From: Rhizobium viscosum
Lineage (GTDB): Bacteria; Pseudomonadota; Alphaproteobacteria; Rhizobiales; Rhizobiaceae
Assembly: GCF_014873945.1 (NCBI RefSeq)
Contig: NZ_JADBEC010000002.1
Coordinates: 1,798,001-1,862,000 of the forward strand
DNA: 64,000 bases
Direction of reading: 5' to 3'
Shown piece after piece: positions 1-8,813 of this stretch. How positions within the stretch are numbered: position 1 is the stretch's first letter; every line of letters starts with the position of its first letter. The notes below the pieces were generated by a model that saw only the letters and a program-made list of their open reading frames with translations, was not told the DNA's origin and made no database searches. Both the position numbers and the translations under genes were made by a program.

Positions 1-2
1 CG

Positions 3-842
3 ACGGACCTCGAAGCATCGGCATATCTGCAGAAGTGTCTGAGACCCCAAGGCATTGTGGACGTTGCGCATTTTTTTATGATTTCCACGCGCACTCATTT
101 CTCGGAGTTGGTGTTGTTTTGGGCGGAGCAACATGGCTCAGTGATTGAGCGCGCGATTGAATTGGGAGCGTTGCTGCTGCCGCATCTCCGACGCGCCGTA
201 ACAATCAGCAACGTGCTCGGCATCCGCACGATTGAACGCACATGGATGGCCAGCACACTGGACGCGCTACGCCAGGGGGTTGTGTTGGTAGATGGCCACG
301 GCGCCATCCTGCACGCCAACCGGTCGGCCGAGCACATGCTGCAGAACGGCAGCCCTATCGAGGGTGTCGGCGGGGTTCTTCGTGCCAAGCGCCGCACGGC
401 CAACACTGAACTCTCCAAAGCTCTTACGCTTGCGGCGCGGGATGAGTCGACTATTGGAGATGCCGGCACTGCGATCTGCCTTACGGAGCAAAACTTGCCG
501 CAGATCTTCGCGCACGTTCTGCCGATGGGAGGTGGTCAACTGCGTTCTGAAATGCAGCCAGGCGCGGCGGCAGCGGTGTTTATCGATGCATCGCCGGACG
601 GGCAAAGCAGCGCGGACGCACTTGCATCCGCATTCAGGCTGACAGAGGCCGAAACCCGCGTCCTCGCTAGCCTCGTTGCAGGACGCTCACTGTCGGAGAC
701 TGCAACCGAACTCGGTATCGCCCACACGACAGCAAGGACGCATCTCACCCATATTTTCGAGAAGACTGGTGTCTCACGTCAGGCCGATCTCATACGTCTG
801 GCAATGCAAGCTGCTCATTCTAGGCCGGTTAGTAGCCGCTGA
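3..842 (+). CDS. LuxR-family transcriptional regulator, 5'-truncated by window edge
   Basis: The frame is open to the left edge, so the true start lies outside the window; GTG 57 is only the first internal start. The C-terminal 65 residues form a LuxR/GerE helix-turn-helix: LTEAETRVLASLVAGRS, then SETATELGIAHTTARTHL and a FEKTGVSRQADLIRL tail, the usual end of this DNA-binding domain. The middle (VDGHGAILHANRSAEHML) looks like a PAS-type sensor fold. This architecture is common in proteobacterial LuxR-like regulators of 350-380 aa that lack an autoinducer domain. The ligand and targets are unknown. It is the only regulator near the large-protein block that starts about 430 bases downstream, so it may control it; that is inference. 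Confidence 0.85.
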   Translation, partial: TDLEASAYLQKCLRPQGIVDVAHFFMISTRTHFSELVLFWAEQHGSVIERAIELGALLLPHLRRAVTISNVLGIRTIERTWMASTLDALRQGVVLVDGHGAILHANRSAEHMLQNGSPIEGVGGVLRAKRRTANTELSKALTLAARDESTIGDAGTAICLTEQNLPQIFAHVLPMGGGQLRSEMQPGAAAAVFIDASPDGQSSADALASAFRLTEAETRVLASLVAGRSLSETATELGIAHTTARTHLTHIFEKTGVSRQADLIRLAMQAAHSRPVSSR

Positions 843-1273
843 GACGATGATCCAATGCACGGCCGCTGGCGAGGGGTGGTAAGGAGCTCCGCCTGGCCGC
901 CTGCATCCGTCTGGGACCCGTAATGTTGCTCCAAAATCGCCCCGATCCGCCAAATCTGAGAGCGGCGTTCTTCACTGAAGAGACGTCCTTTTTGGCGTGT
1001 TGGTTTGGATTGGTATCGTACGTTTGTATGACGACAGGAGGTTAGCTGACGCCTATGTTGACTGTGACGCCGGTGGGGCTCCCTGAGGCTCCCGAGCCAT
1101 GTCGATGTCCCGCAGCGTCAAAGTAGCGGTAAAAAACCGCAGCGATCATTCAATTTGTCCGTTCGAGCAAGGATCTAGTGCAGGGCCAGTGGATGGCCGG
1201 CTGGGCGTCCGATAGCCATAAACTGTTGGGCCGAAGCGGCCGTTACCCACGATAGGATCGAGGTATAGCAACA
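843..1273. other. Intergenic region, no recognisable gene
   Basis: These 431 bases have no convincing coding frame on either strand. Two short stem-loops can be read: GCGGT-AAAAA-ACCGC at 1126-1140 and GGCCG-AAG-CGGCC at 1229-1241. Neither is followed by a T-run, so they are not obvious rho-independent terminators. The promoter for the downstream small genes probably lies here, but no strong -35/-10 pair was found. Confidence 0.4.
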
Positions 1274-1612
1274 ATGTCAGCGATGTTCCTCTTTACTGAG
1301 CAAGGCATTTTGGTCAATCCGGACCCGTCGGACAATCCTGATAGTCATCATGTCCCCTCACACGAGGCAGGGACCCAGATCAATTTCCAGGTGATGAATA
1401 TCGGGGATGAAGATGGTGTCGCCGAGGTTGGAGTCGAGCTGGACGGTAACTTCGTCACACAGTTTTCTTCCAACCTCCTTCCCCCAGGCGGAACTGAAGT
1501 CGGCTTTGTAAGTCTCGGCCGTCTAGAAACGGGTACGCACACGGTGTTGGTGTTTGTGAATCCGGGCGCCGGCACAGCTGATCATCTGACAAATACCTTC
1601 GATGTCATTTGA
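1274..1612 (+). CDS. Small hypothetical protein, CARDB/Ig-like fold
   Basis: This is a 112-aa protein of unknown function with no signal peptide or membrane segment. The pattern of alternating strands (TQINFQVMNIGDEDGVAEV, then VELDGNFVTQFSSNLLPPGG, then GTHTVLVFVNPG) resembles a CARDB-like immunoglobulin fold, a beta-sandwich often found in adhesins and surface assemblies. The ATG is preceded by a weak GAGG at 1258-1261. It is followed at once by a second small beta-rich gene and then by the giant-protein genes, so it may belong to that cassette. Its base composition is closer to the flanking DNA than to the GC-rich block starting near 2290. The fold assignment is by eye only. Confidence 0.6.
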   Translation: MSAMFLFTEQGILVNPDPSDNPDSHHVPSHEAGTQINFQVMNIGDEDGVAEVGVELDGNFVTQFSSNLLPPGGTEVGFVSLGRLETGTHTVLVFVNPGAGTADHLTNTFDVI

Positions 1613-1641
1613 CGGATCCGGGTCAACAATGGGGTATTACG

Positions 1642-1986
1642 ATGTCATCTGCGACCTGCGAAGTCTTTCCGCCAACTATCGCCACGATAGCAGACGGTAT
1701 CAAGGTTTATCGCTGTACAGGAATTGTAGCGACGATCAACGACACGGATGCCGATATCTTCTACAATGTAGATCTTATCCTTATGGATTCGTTAGGTCAT
1801 CGCGTGGTGACGGAGCAGCGCGACATTGTGGCCCCGCCGGGATCAGCTTCGTCGGGACCGTTCTTCGCCGACATTCTCGCGGATCAATTCTTCAGCGGCG
1901 ACACCGTTACTTTCACCGGTCAAATAGGGGTCACCGCCGGCTTCGCCGGGACGGATTTCAAGCAGAGCCAAGTGCTGATCGAGTAA
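1642..1986 (+). CDS. Small hypothetical beta-rich protein
   Basis: This is a 114-aa protein starting MSSATCEVFPP; an in-frame TTG at 1609 would overlap the upstream gene, so ATG 1642 is preferred. The sequence is beta-strand rich (IKVYRCTGIVATINDTDAD, DTVTFTGQIGVTAGFAGTDF) with two cysteines near the N-terminus, consistent with a small sandwich domain. There is no signal peptide and no catalytic motif. It lies 29 bases after the preceding small gene on the same strand, so the two are probably co-transcribed. I do not recognise the family. It could be an accessory or structural part of the downstream large-protein cassette, by position only. Confidence 0.55.
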   Translation: MSSATCEVFPPTIATIADGIKVYRCTGIVATINDTDADIFYNVDLILMDSLGHRVVTEQRDIVAPPGSASSGPFFADILADQFFSGDTVTFTGQIGVTAGFAGTDFKQSQVLIE

Positions 1987-2031
1987 CCAACAAATTTGGC
2001 TCGGCGCAGCGATGAAACGCCATAAGCAGAC

Positions 2032-2262
2032 TTGAAGCGCGTCCCGCTCAATGCCGGTTCGGCGAACTACACGCCGGTGAGTCTTCCGGCGGCGCAGTTC
2101 ATGCTCCGAGCACCTGACGAGCCGCTGAACTTAGGCAATACGCCATCGGCGGAGTTGGTGTTCCTGACGGTGCAATAGAATGTAAATGCTCCGCTTGGAG
2201 GCGCTGGCTTCGATTTGTGGCTCAAGGTGGATCCGGGCCCGTCCGGAAGATCGGCGCTCTGA
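2032..2262 (+). pseudogene. Short coding remnant interrupted by in-frame TAG
   Basis: One reading frame runs from TTG 2032 (LKRVPLNAGSANYTPVSLP...) to TAG 2176-2178 and continues open (NVNAPLGGAGFDLWLKVDPG...) to TGA at 2260-2262. Both halves have protein-like composition and together give about 76 residues. This looks like one small gene broken by an amber codon, or the tail of a lost larger gene; a sequencing error is also possible. There is no ATG or ribosome-binding site in front. It fills most of the space between the small beta-rich gene and the WD40-like gene. The family was not recognised. Confidence 0.4.
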
Positions 2263-2295
2263 TGGCAGTCCGCAGATCGACCTGAGGAGGTGATT

Positions 2296-3369
2296 ATGGG
2301 TCAACCCGGAAACGTCGCGCTCACCGTCGAACATGATGGGTCCGTCGAGGCGATCGCCTTCAGTCCGGACGGCAGCCGGTTCGCCAGCGGTGGCGGCGAC
2401 ACAATGTTGCGGGTGCGCACCGTAGGCACCGGGGCACCCCTGGACGTTCCCAGCGAGGGGTTCGTGTCCAGCATCGCGTTCAGCCCTGACGCGACGACAT
2501 TCGCCGTTGCGGATTTCGAGCAGGTCCACGTCCGCGACGGCTCAACCGGAGCTGCGATCTGGAGCGGACCGATCGAAGCGGGCACCTCGGTCAACGTGGT
2601 CCGCTTTACCCCGGATGGCACGATGCTGGTCGCCGCTACCGACATGGTGGTGGCCCTGTTCGACAGCGCGAACGGGGCGCCGGGGCTGCGTATTCCCGTC
2701 GACCGGCCGCTCATCGCCGATCTCGACCTGAGCCGCGACGGCACCAGGATCGCTCTGGCGATCGACGAACGCCATGGCGGCGATCACCGAAATGCCGGTT
2801 CCGCGCGCGTACTCGAAGTGGCCACCGGCACCGAGCTGGGGCGGCTCACTCCGGACAATGCCGTTTTTGCCGTCGCGTTCAATCCGGACGGCTCCGTGGT
2901 TCTGTGTAGCGCCGCCGACGATACCGTCCGGATGTTCGAGGCGGAAGGCGGAGCGCAACTGTGGCCAACCGAGGACGAGGTCGACGAAGACGTCACCGCA
3001 CCGAATTCTGTGGCATTCGATCCCAGGGGCCGGTGGATCGTGGTCGGCGGCGCAGACGGTTTCGCCCGGATACTGGAGGCGGAGTCCGGGGTGGAGCGGG
3101 GGCGGGCGCCCAAGGCACCCCCAGGGCTCCCCGACCCGGGTTTCGGTGCGGTAACCCATGTGGCGTTTGGCCCGAACGGCAAGGTGGCGGCCAGCGCCTC
3201 TATCGACAATGTGGTGCGCCTCTTCAACCTGGACGGCAAGGAACACTATGCCGTCAACACCGACGAAGTGCTTGCGATGGCTTTCAGCCCGGACGGACGC
3301 TGGCTGGGGTTGGGCTGCCGCGGCCACGCCGTTGTAATCGACAACGGCGACTTCGGCGCAGTGGGGTGA
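2296..3369 (+). CDS. WD40-like beta-propeller repeat protein
   Basis: This 357-aa protein consists almost wholly of propeller repeats. At least eight copies of a pattern like AFSPDG followed by a hydrophobic strand can be read: AIAFSPDGSRFASGGGD, SIAFSPDATTFAVA, VVRFTPDGTMLVAA, DLDLSRDGTRIALA, AVAFNPDGSVVLCSA, SVAFDPRGRWIVVGG, HVAFGPNGKVAASAS and AMAFSPDGRWLGLG. This predicts a single closed propeller, usually a protein-interaction scaffold. The ATG at 2296 has a strong GAGGAGG at 2284-2290. No signal peptide or enzymatic domain is present. The next gene starts three bases after the stop (TGA-GTC-ATG), so both are one transcript. It is the first gene of the GC-rich four-gene block; role unknown. 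Confidence 0.85.
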   Translation: MGQPGNVALTVEHDGSVEAIAFSPDGSRFASGGGDTMLRVRTVGTGAPLDVPSEGFVSSIAFSPDATTFAVADFEQVHVRDGSTGAAIWSGPIEAGTSVNVVRFTPDGTMLVAATDMVVALFDSANGAPGLRIPVDRPLIADLDLSRDGTRIALAIDERHGGDHRNAGSARVLEVATGTELGRLTPDNAVFAVAFNPDGSVVLCSAADDTVRMFEAEGGAQLWPTEDEVDEDVTAPNSVAFDPRGRWIVVGGADGFARILEAESGVERGRAPKAPPGLPDPGFGAVTHVAFGPNGKVAASASIDNVVRLFNLDGKEHYAVNTDEVLAMAFSPDGRWLGLGCRGHAVVIDNGDFGAVG

Positions 3370-3372
3370 GTC

Positions 3373-6279
3373 ATGGACCCTCACGAACTACTGGATCAGG
3401 TCGGTAGCAGGCTGCTCGCACTGGCGGAACACGCCGTCAACAGCCTGGTCCAGCAACTGCCTCAGCTCGGAGACGACCCGTCGGCTGCCGGCACGGTGTT
3501 GGCCGGCCGGCTCCTGTCGGTCCATGACCGGCTGCCCGCGGGGAATTCGCTGGTCGACCTTTTTCGCCAAATGTTCGGCAACCTGGAGGCCGGCTCATCC
3601 GTGCGGCTTCACGGCTGGCGGCGGGCGCCCGATGCGCCGCCCGGGCTCGCGCTGGTGCTGAGCGACCCCACCGATCCGGCGGCAGGGCGCGCCGTGCTCG
3701 GGGTGACGCCGGGCGGTCCGATATTTGACCTGGTCGTTACTCCGGGAGCCAGCCTGTCGATGTTGCCGACTCCCGGGCCGTGGACGGCAAGACCCACGAT
3801 CGCCACTCCCGAAGGCTGGGATGCTGCCTTCGGTCCCGGCCTGGACCCGATCGTTCCGAATGGGACCGTGTCCGTTCGGGTCGAGCGGGCCGAACGGCTG
3901 TCGGTCGGGATGAGCGAAGGGCCTGGAATGAGCGTGGCCGGCATCGTCCTGAGCGTCGCCGCGACGCCGGGGCAGCCGCCGCATGTCGAGATGGAGCTGC
4001 GCGGCCTCACCGTCGCCATCCTGCCAAAGGTCCTCGCTGACCTGCTCGGCGCCCGCGGTGCGATGGCGGGCGGCCCCGGTGCCGTCAACGTCACTATCCG
4101 GGCTGATCGGGTCGGCGGACTGCGGTTTGTCGACACCGGCACCTTGAACGTCCCGCTGCCGCTCCGGCTGAATGTGCCAGGAGTCCGCACCCGTGGTGCG
4201 GCCATCAAGTTGAGTATCGACGGCGGTGTCCCGCGGCTTGCCTTGTCTATGTCAGCCGCAGCCGACTTGCCCGGGCTGCCGTTGCACGTCTCGCTGGATG
4301 GAGCCGGCATCGATCTCCCGGTGGTCCTGTCGCCCACGACACCTCTGGGCATTGATCCGAACGGGCTCGAGGAGGTGTTCCCGGAAGGCCTTGCCACTGA
4401 ACTTAGGCTGCCGCCCGTATCTGGTGGCGGCGTCGTCCGTCGGACGGAAGACGGCTATGCCGGACTGATCTCCCTGGATCTGGGCGTGTTGCGGTTGCAG
4501 GCCATCGCCCTGCTCCGGCCGCCTGTCGGGAGCGATCCGATCAGTTTCCTCGCGCTGCTCTCTGCTACGTTCCCGGCTCCGGGCCTGCAATTGGGGCTGG
4601 GCTTCGCGCTGGACGCGGTAGGAGGACTTATCGGCGTCCATCGTAGCGTCGAGGTCAACGAATTACAGCGGCTGATCATGGACGGCAATGCCGACCGGGT
4701 GCTGTTTCCGGACAATGCCGTCGAGCGTGCCCGGGAGATCGTCGGATCGCTGGAAGCTGCGTTCCCGATCACCCCCGGCCGAATGCTTGTCGGGCCGATG
4801 GTGCGCATCACCTGGGGCGCACGCATCGTGTCGCTGTCGGGAGCGCTAATCCTGGAACTGCCCGCACCGGCGCGCGCGATACTGGTCGGGCGCCTCCTCA
4901 TCTGCTTGCCCGATCCCTTTGTGCCGTTGATCCGGCTCCAGGCCAGCGTGCTCGGCCGGGTCGACCCCAGCGTTCCCGTGGTCGAATTGCTCGTATCGCT
5001 GACCGGATCCTGGATCGTCGGGCTCGCCGTGCGCGGCGAAATGTACATGCTCGTGCGCGGCGGTCACGACCCCGTATTCGTCTTGTCGGCCGGCGGCTTC
5101 CATCCCCGTTACACGCGCCCCGCCGGGGTGCCGGCGCTCAGCAGCCTACAGATCGATCTTGCCCCGAGCCTCGTGTTCGGGTTGCGGATGGAGGCCTATC
5201 TCGCGGTGACCTCCAATGCCGTCATGTTCGGCGGCCAAGTGCAGCTGGACGCGACGATCGCCGAATGCGGCGTGCAGGGTTGGCTCGGTCTGGACGCACT
5301 GTTCGTCTTTGACCCGGTTTTCGCGTTCTCGGTGCGTGTACGCGCGGGCGTGGCCGTCCGTGCGTTCGGCAGGCGGCTGGCCAGCGTCGGGCTGGATTTT
5401 ACCCTCGAGGGACCGGCCCATTGGCATGCCTTCGGCACAGGCAGCATCTCGGTGCTGTTCTGGGATGTCGAATTGGACTTTGACATCGTTTGGGGTCAGC
5501 CGGCGGTGGGTCAGGAAGGCGGGCGCGATCCGATCGAGTCCCTGCGTGTAGCCGTGGGCATGGCTCAAGCCTGGATGGCGGAGCGACCGCAGACGGAGCG
5601 CAGTGCACTCATGCTCACCCCGGAGGCCAACAAGAAGCTCGCCAAAGGCGACATCGTGCATCCGGATGCCACCCTACGCGTGACCCAGACAGTGGTTCCG
5701 CTGGGCGTCCCGATCACCCGGTTCGAACGCCGCCAGGTGCCGGTGCAGACGTGGACGATCAAGGTGGTGACCCTCGGCCAGAGTACCGTCGACGTAGCAG
5801 GAAATCCGAACAAGTTCCCCGCGCTGGCCGAACGGTTCGTCCCCGGCGAGTATTTCGAGCTTACCGAGGACCAGCAGCTCAGCGGACCCGCCTTCGTCAA
5901 TCACGCCGGCGGCGTGCGGGTAGACACGGACGGCGTTTCCGTCGGCGTCGGACACCGGGTCGACGACCGCTACGAGACTGCCTACGAGCCTCCTCCTCCT
6001 CTCCCGGCGCGGGAGTTCTCAGGCTGGGCTGGGCGCTACCGTGGCGAGGCAGTATATGCGGTCAGCGTGGCCGAGCGGCTGGAGCGCTGGCGCAGCTCCG
6101 ACGCCACTGTGCGGGTGCGTCGGCCGACGCTGAGTGTGGCGGCCGTCAATGACCTGAGGCCCATGCTCAGCGACGTCTCGCTGGTCAATGCCACGGCGAA
6201 TGTCTGGGAAGCGTTGCACCAACGGCTGGACACGGACCTGGCCGTGCAGCTCGTCGAGAGCTGGGAGCTGAACTCATGA
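3373..6279 (+). CDS. Large hypothetical protein (968 aa), DUF6603-like central region
   Basis: This is a 968-aa protein with no signal peptide and no transmembrane helix I would trust, although it is rich in long hydrophobic beta-like stretches. The central part (about residues 400-640) includes GGLIGVHRSVEVNELQRLI, a VLFPDNAVERAREIVGS stretch, then ITPGRMLVGPMVRITWG and ILELPAPARAILVGRLL. This reminds me of the uncharacterised DUF6603 family; that match is from memory and untested. The ATG is three bases after the WD40-like gene, and the stop overlaps the next start by four bases (ATGA), so it is translationally coupled in one operon. The GC-rich codon use differs from genes beyond the block. 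Function unknown; a structural or carrier protein is as likely as an enzyme. Confidence 0.75.
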   Translation: MDPHELLDQVGSRLLALAEHAVNSLVQQLPQLGDDPSAAGTVLAGRLLSVHDRLPAGNSLVDLFRQMFGNLEAGSSVRLHGWRRAPDAPPGLALVLSDPTDPAAGRAVLGVTPGGPIFDLVVTPGASLSMLPTPGPWTARPTIATPEGWDAAFGPGLDPIVPNGTVSVRVERAERLSVGMSEGPGMSVAGIVLSVAATPGQPPHVEMELRGLTVAILPKVLADLLGARGAMAGGPGAVNVTIRADRVGGLRFVDTGTLNVPLPLRLNVPGVRTRGAAIKLSIDGGVPRLALSMSAAADLPGLPLHVSLDGAGIDLPVVLSPTTPLGIDPNGLEEVFPEGLATELRLPPVSGGGVVRRTEDGYAGLISLDLGVLRLQAIALLRPPVGSDPISFLALLSATFPAPGLQLGLGFALDAVGGLIGVHRSVEVNELQRLIMDGNADRVLFPDNAVERAREIVGSLEAAFPITPGRMLVGPMVRITWGARIVSLSGALILELPAPARAILVGRLLICLPDPFVPLIRLQASVLGRVDPSVPVVELLVSLTGSWIVGLAVRGEMYMLVRGGHDPVFVLSAGGFHPRYTRPAGVPALSSLQIDLAPSLVFGLRMEAYLAVTSNAVMFGGQVQLDATIAECGVQGWLGLDALFVFDPVFAFSVRVRAGVAVRAFGRRLASVGLDFTLEGPAHWHAFGTGSISVLFWDVELDFDIVWGQPAVGQEGGRDPIESLRVAVGMAQAWMAERPQTERSALMLTPEANKKLAKGDIVHPDATLRVTQTVVPLGVPITRFERRQVPVQTWTIKVVTLGQSTVDVAGNPNKFPALAERFVPGEYFELTEDQQLSGPAFVNHAGGVRVDTDGVSVGVGHRVDDRYETAYEPPPPLPAREFSGWAGRYRGEAVYAVSVAERLERWRSSDATVRVRRPTLSVAAVNDLRPMLSDVSLVNATANVWEALHQRLDTDLAVQLVESWELNS

Positions 6280-8786
6280 GCACCCGGTGGTTCTTCTCCT
6301 CGGTGCAGGTAGGGGCGTCAGCCTCGGCGAGAGAACGCTCGCTGAAAACGTCCGTGACGTTTGCGCGCGAAATCGACGGCCGGAAAGACGAGGAGCCGGC
6401 CGACGGGCCAACGCTGTCGCTGCTCGGCCCGGAAGACGTCCTCGGTTTCGACCGGACGATGGTCCTGCGGGAGGAGCCGCCCCCAGGCGCGGCACCGGCC
6501 GCGGAGAACATTCTGGCCAGCATCGAACTGGCACATGCGGACTTGCCGTGGCTGCTGTCCCCCGGATCCGGCCAAAATCCGCCCCGGCGGATTCAGCCGT
6601 GGTTCGTGCTGGTGGTGCTCGACGACGATGAGGCCCAGCCGCCGCGCGAGGGTGACCCGCTGCCGGTGCTCACCGCGCCGGTCGCCGCGCTCCCCCCGCT
6701 GGCCGATCGGTGGGCGTGGGCGCATGTCGAGGCGCGCCTTGACGACGGCATCGCGGAGTTCGACGCCGCAAGACGCCTTGTCGAGTTGGGCGCGCGCCAG
6801 CACTCGGCCCAAGTGATCGCGCGCCTGGTATGTCCGCGAAGGCTGAAGCCGGACCGGGGATGGATAGCCGCCGTTGTCCCCGCCACCGAGGCCGGCCGGA
6901 AGGCGGGGCTGGCCGAGACTCCAGTGGGGTCGGCCACGGTTGATGCCTGGCCGTCGGTCGGCGGCGGTACCGTGGAGCTTCCCGTTTACCATTGGTGGCG
7001 TTTCCGCACCGGGAAGGAGGGCACTTTCGAGGAGCTGGCGCGGCGGTTGAAGTTTCGGCATGCCGCTGAGGCCGGGCTCGGCACCCGAACCGTCGACGTC
7101 AGCCAACCATGGTCGCCCGAGCAGGGGGGCGGCACGGTCACGGTCGCCCTTGATGGCGCGTTGCGGGTCCCGGGGTCGGCGGCGTCCGAGGTTTGGTCGG
7201 ATAGCGCCGCGCAGGAGACCTTCAAAGCCGTGGCCAGGAAGCGCCTCGACGAGCCGGCCAGGCGCCGCGACGAGATCGGCGATCCGGAAGCAGACCCGGA
7301 TACCGTTGCGGTCGCGCCGCCGCTGTACGGCAGCGACCACACCGGCCAGCAGACCGTGCCTGCCAACCCCGAGAGCTGGATGACCACACTCAATCTCGAG
7401 ATCCGCCGGCGCGCGGCCGCCGCGCTCGGGGCCCGCTACGTCCAGCTGGAACAGGAATTCCTGATGGCCCGAGCGTGGGAGCAGGTCGGCGAGATACGGG
7501 AGGCGAACAGACTGCTGGCAGTTACGGAATTGGCCGCAGCGGTGGCGGAGCAGGCCCAGCACAAGCATCTGGACCCGCTGGACGCATCCGATCTGGTCGC
7601 CGTGATGGCTCCGGCGAGCAAACGCATGCGGCTGCCCGCGGCCGTCACCGGTCTCAACGCATCGGCTACTTTGGCGGCCACGCTGGCTGGATCCCCGGTG
7701 CTGGCAGGAGCGGCGACTTCCTCCTTTGCCCGGCTGACCCGCCGCGGCGGGGCGTTGTCGCGCCGCGCCGCCCGCGGTGCGAACCGCGCTGACAATGCCA
7801 GGACCGTTCCGGTCATCACGCAGGAGCTGCTCCAGATGGAAGTGATGAACGTGGACGCGCCTGACGCCGGCTTGCCGGGGGAGATGCGTGCCCTGCTCAA
7901 ACCGTTCCCGCTGCAGTGGCGGCGTCTGGCCGACCGCATCCCCATTGCAGCCGTGGCAAGCCGCACCGATACGGAGGCCCGGCCACTGCGGCCGATCATG
8001 GCTCACCCCACCTTTGCCGTTCCGGTCGCCACGGAACTGCTGGCCCTTTGGCCGGAGTGGGCCGTCCCGGGCATAGGAGCGTTACCGCTGAATTGCGTGA
8101 CATTGCTGGAGACCAATCCTGAGTTTTGCGCCGCCCTGCTGGTGGGGCTCAATCACGAATTCAACCGGGAACTGTTGTGGCGCGAATTCCCCACCGACCA
8201 GCGCGGCACGTCCTTCGCCCGGTTTTGGCCTACGGCCGGAGCCGATATCGACGAAATCGCCCGTTGGCCTTTGGACGCCCCGTTGGGCAGTCAACTTCGC
8301 GCTGCCGGCGAGGGCAGCCTAGCTTTGCCCGTGCGCGGCGAATTGCTCCGGCGGTTCCCGGGCACGGAGCTGGTTGCGGTGCCCGGCCAAGGCGGCAAGC
8401 TGCCCGAAACGTTCAACGGGGTGGCGGCTACCCCGCTTGCTCTGGACGAGTCCACGGTTCTGTACCTCTTCGACGGAATCGGAAGGGAGCGGGCTATTGC
8501 GGAAGACTGGTTCTTTGTTTTCCGGGAACCGATGCGTGGCACGCAGTTCGGCTTCGACACCGGTGCGCAGCCTCCGGAGATGGAGACATGGGCCGATCTC
8601 ACCTGGAGCGGTGTCCGTGTGGACGCCGCCAGATGCATAATTCTGGCCCAGGAAATCGCCCCGCCGAAATGCTTGCCGCCGGCCGACCCGCCGATGTGGG
8701 GGCGGGATGCCGCGGACATGGCCAGAATTGCCTACCAGCAGCCGTTTCAGCTGGCCTTCCGGGCCGCGGCGATGCTGGGTGCCTGA
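6276..8786 (+). CDS. Large hypothetical protein (836 aa) of the giant-protein cassette
   Basis: This is an 836-aa protein of unknown function. The N-terminal part carries LASIELAHADLPWLLSPG followed by RRIQPWFVLVVLDDDE, a pattern I associate with uncharacterised proteins that occur beside homologues of the next gene; this is recollection, not a search. Around residues 370-460 there is a long helical stretch (ARYVQLEQEFLMARAWEQV). No catalytic motif, signal peptide or membrane helix stands out. The start overlaps the previous stop as ATGA, and the next gene follows after 27 bases with its own GGGAGGA ribosome-binding site. The tight spacing and shared composition indicate one functional unit with its neighbours. 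Confidence 0.75.
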   Translation: MSTRWFFSSVQVGASASARERSLKTSVTFAREIDGRKDEEPADGPTLSLLGPEDVLGFDRTMVLREEPPPGAAPAAENILASIELAHADLPWLLSPGSGQNPPRRIQPWFVLVVLDDDEAQPPREGDPLPVLTAPVAALPPLADRWAWAHVEARLDDGIAEFDAARRLVELGARQHSAQVIARLVCPRRLKPDRGWIAAVVPATEAGRKAGLAETPVGSATVDAWPSVGGGTVELPVYHWWRFRTGKEGTFEELARRLKFRHAAEAGLGTRTVDVSQPWSPEQGGGTVTVALDGALRVPGSAASEVWSDSAAQETFKAVARKRLDEPARRRDEIGDPEADPDTVAVAPPLYGSDHTGQQTVPANPESWMTTLNLEIRRRAAAALGARYVQLEQEFLMARAWEQVGEIREANRLLAVTELAAAVAEQAQHKHLDPLDASDLVAVMAPASKRMRLPAAVTGLNASATLAATLAGSPVLAGAATSSFARLTRRGGALSRRAARGANRADNARTVPVITQELLQMEVMNVDAPDAGLPGEMRALLKPFPLQWRRLADRIPIAAVASRTDTEARPLRPIMAHPTFAVPVATELLALWPEWAVPGIGALPLNCVTLLETNPEFCAALLVGLNHEFNRELLWREFPTDQRGTSFARFWPTAGADIDEIARWPLDAPLGSQLRAAGEGSLALPVRGELLRRFPGTELVAVPGQGGKLPETFNGVAATPLALDESTVLYLFDGIGRERAIAEDWFFVFREPMRGTQFGFDTGAQPPEMETWADLTWSGVRVDAARCIILAQEIAPPKCLPPADPPMWGRDAADMARIAYQQPFQLAFRAAAMLGA

Positions 8787-8813
8787 CTTTGGCCTAAACA
8801 CGGGAGGACGCGC

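Noticed and set aside
6318..8006. Long minus-strand frame (562 codons) opposite the 836-aa gene
   Set aside because: It is a GC-driven antisense frame; the plus strand has overlapping starts, a consistent operon and protein-like composition.
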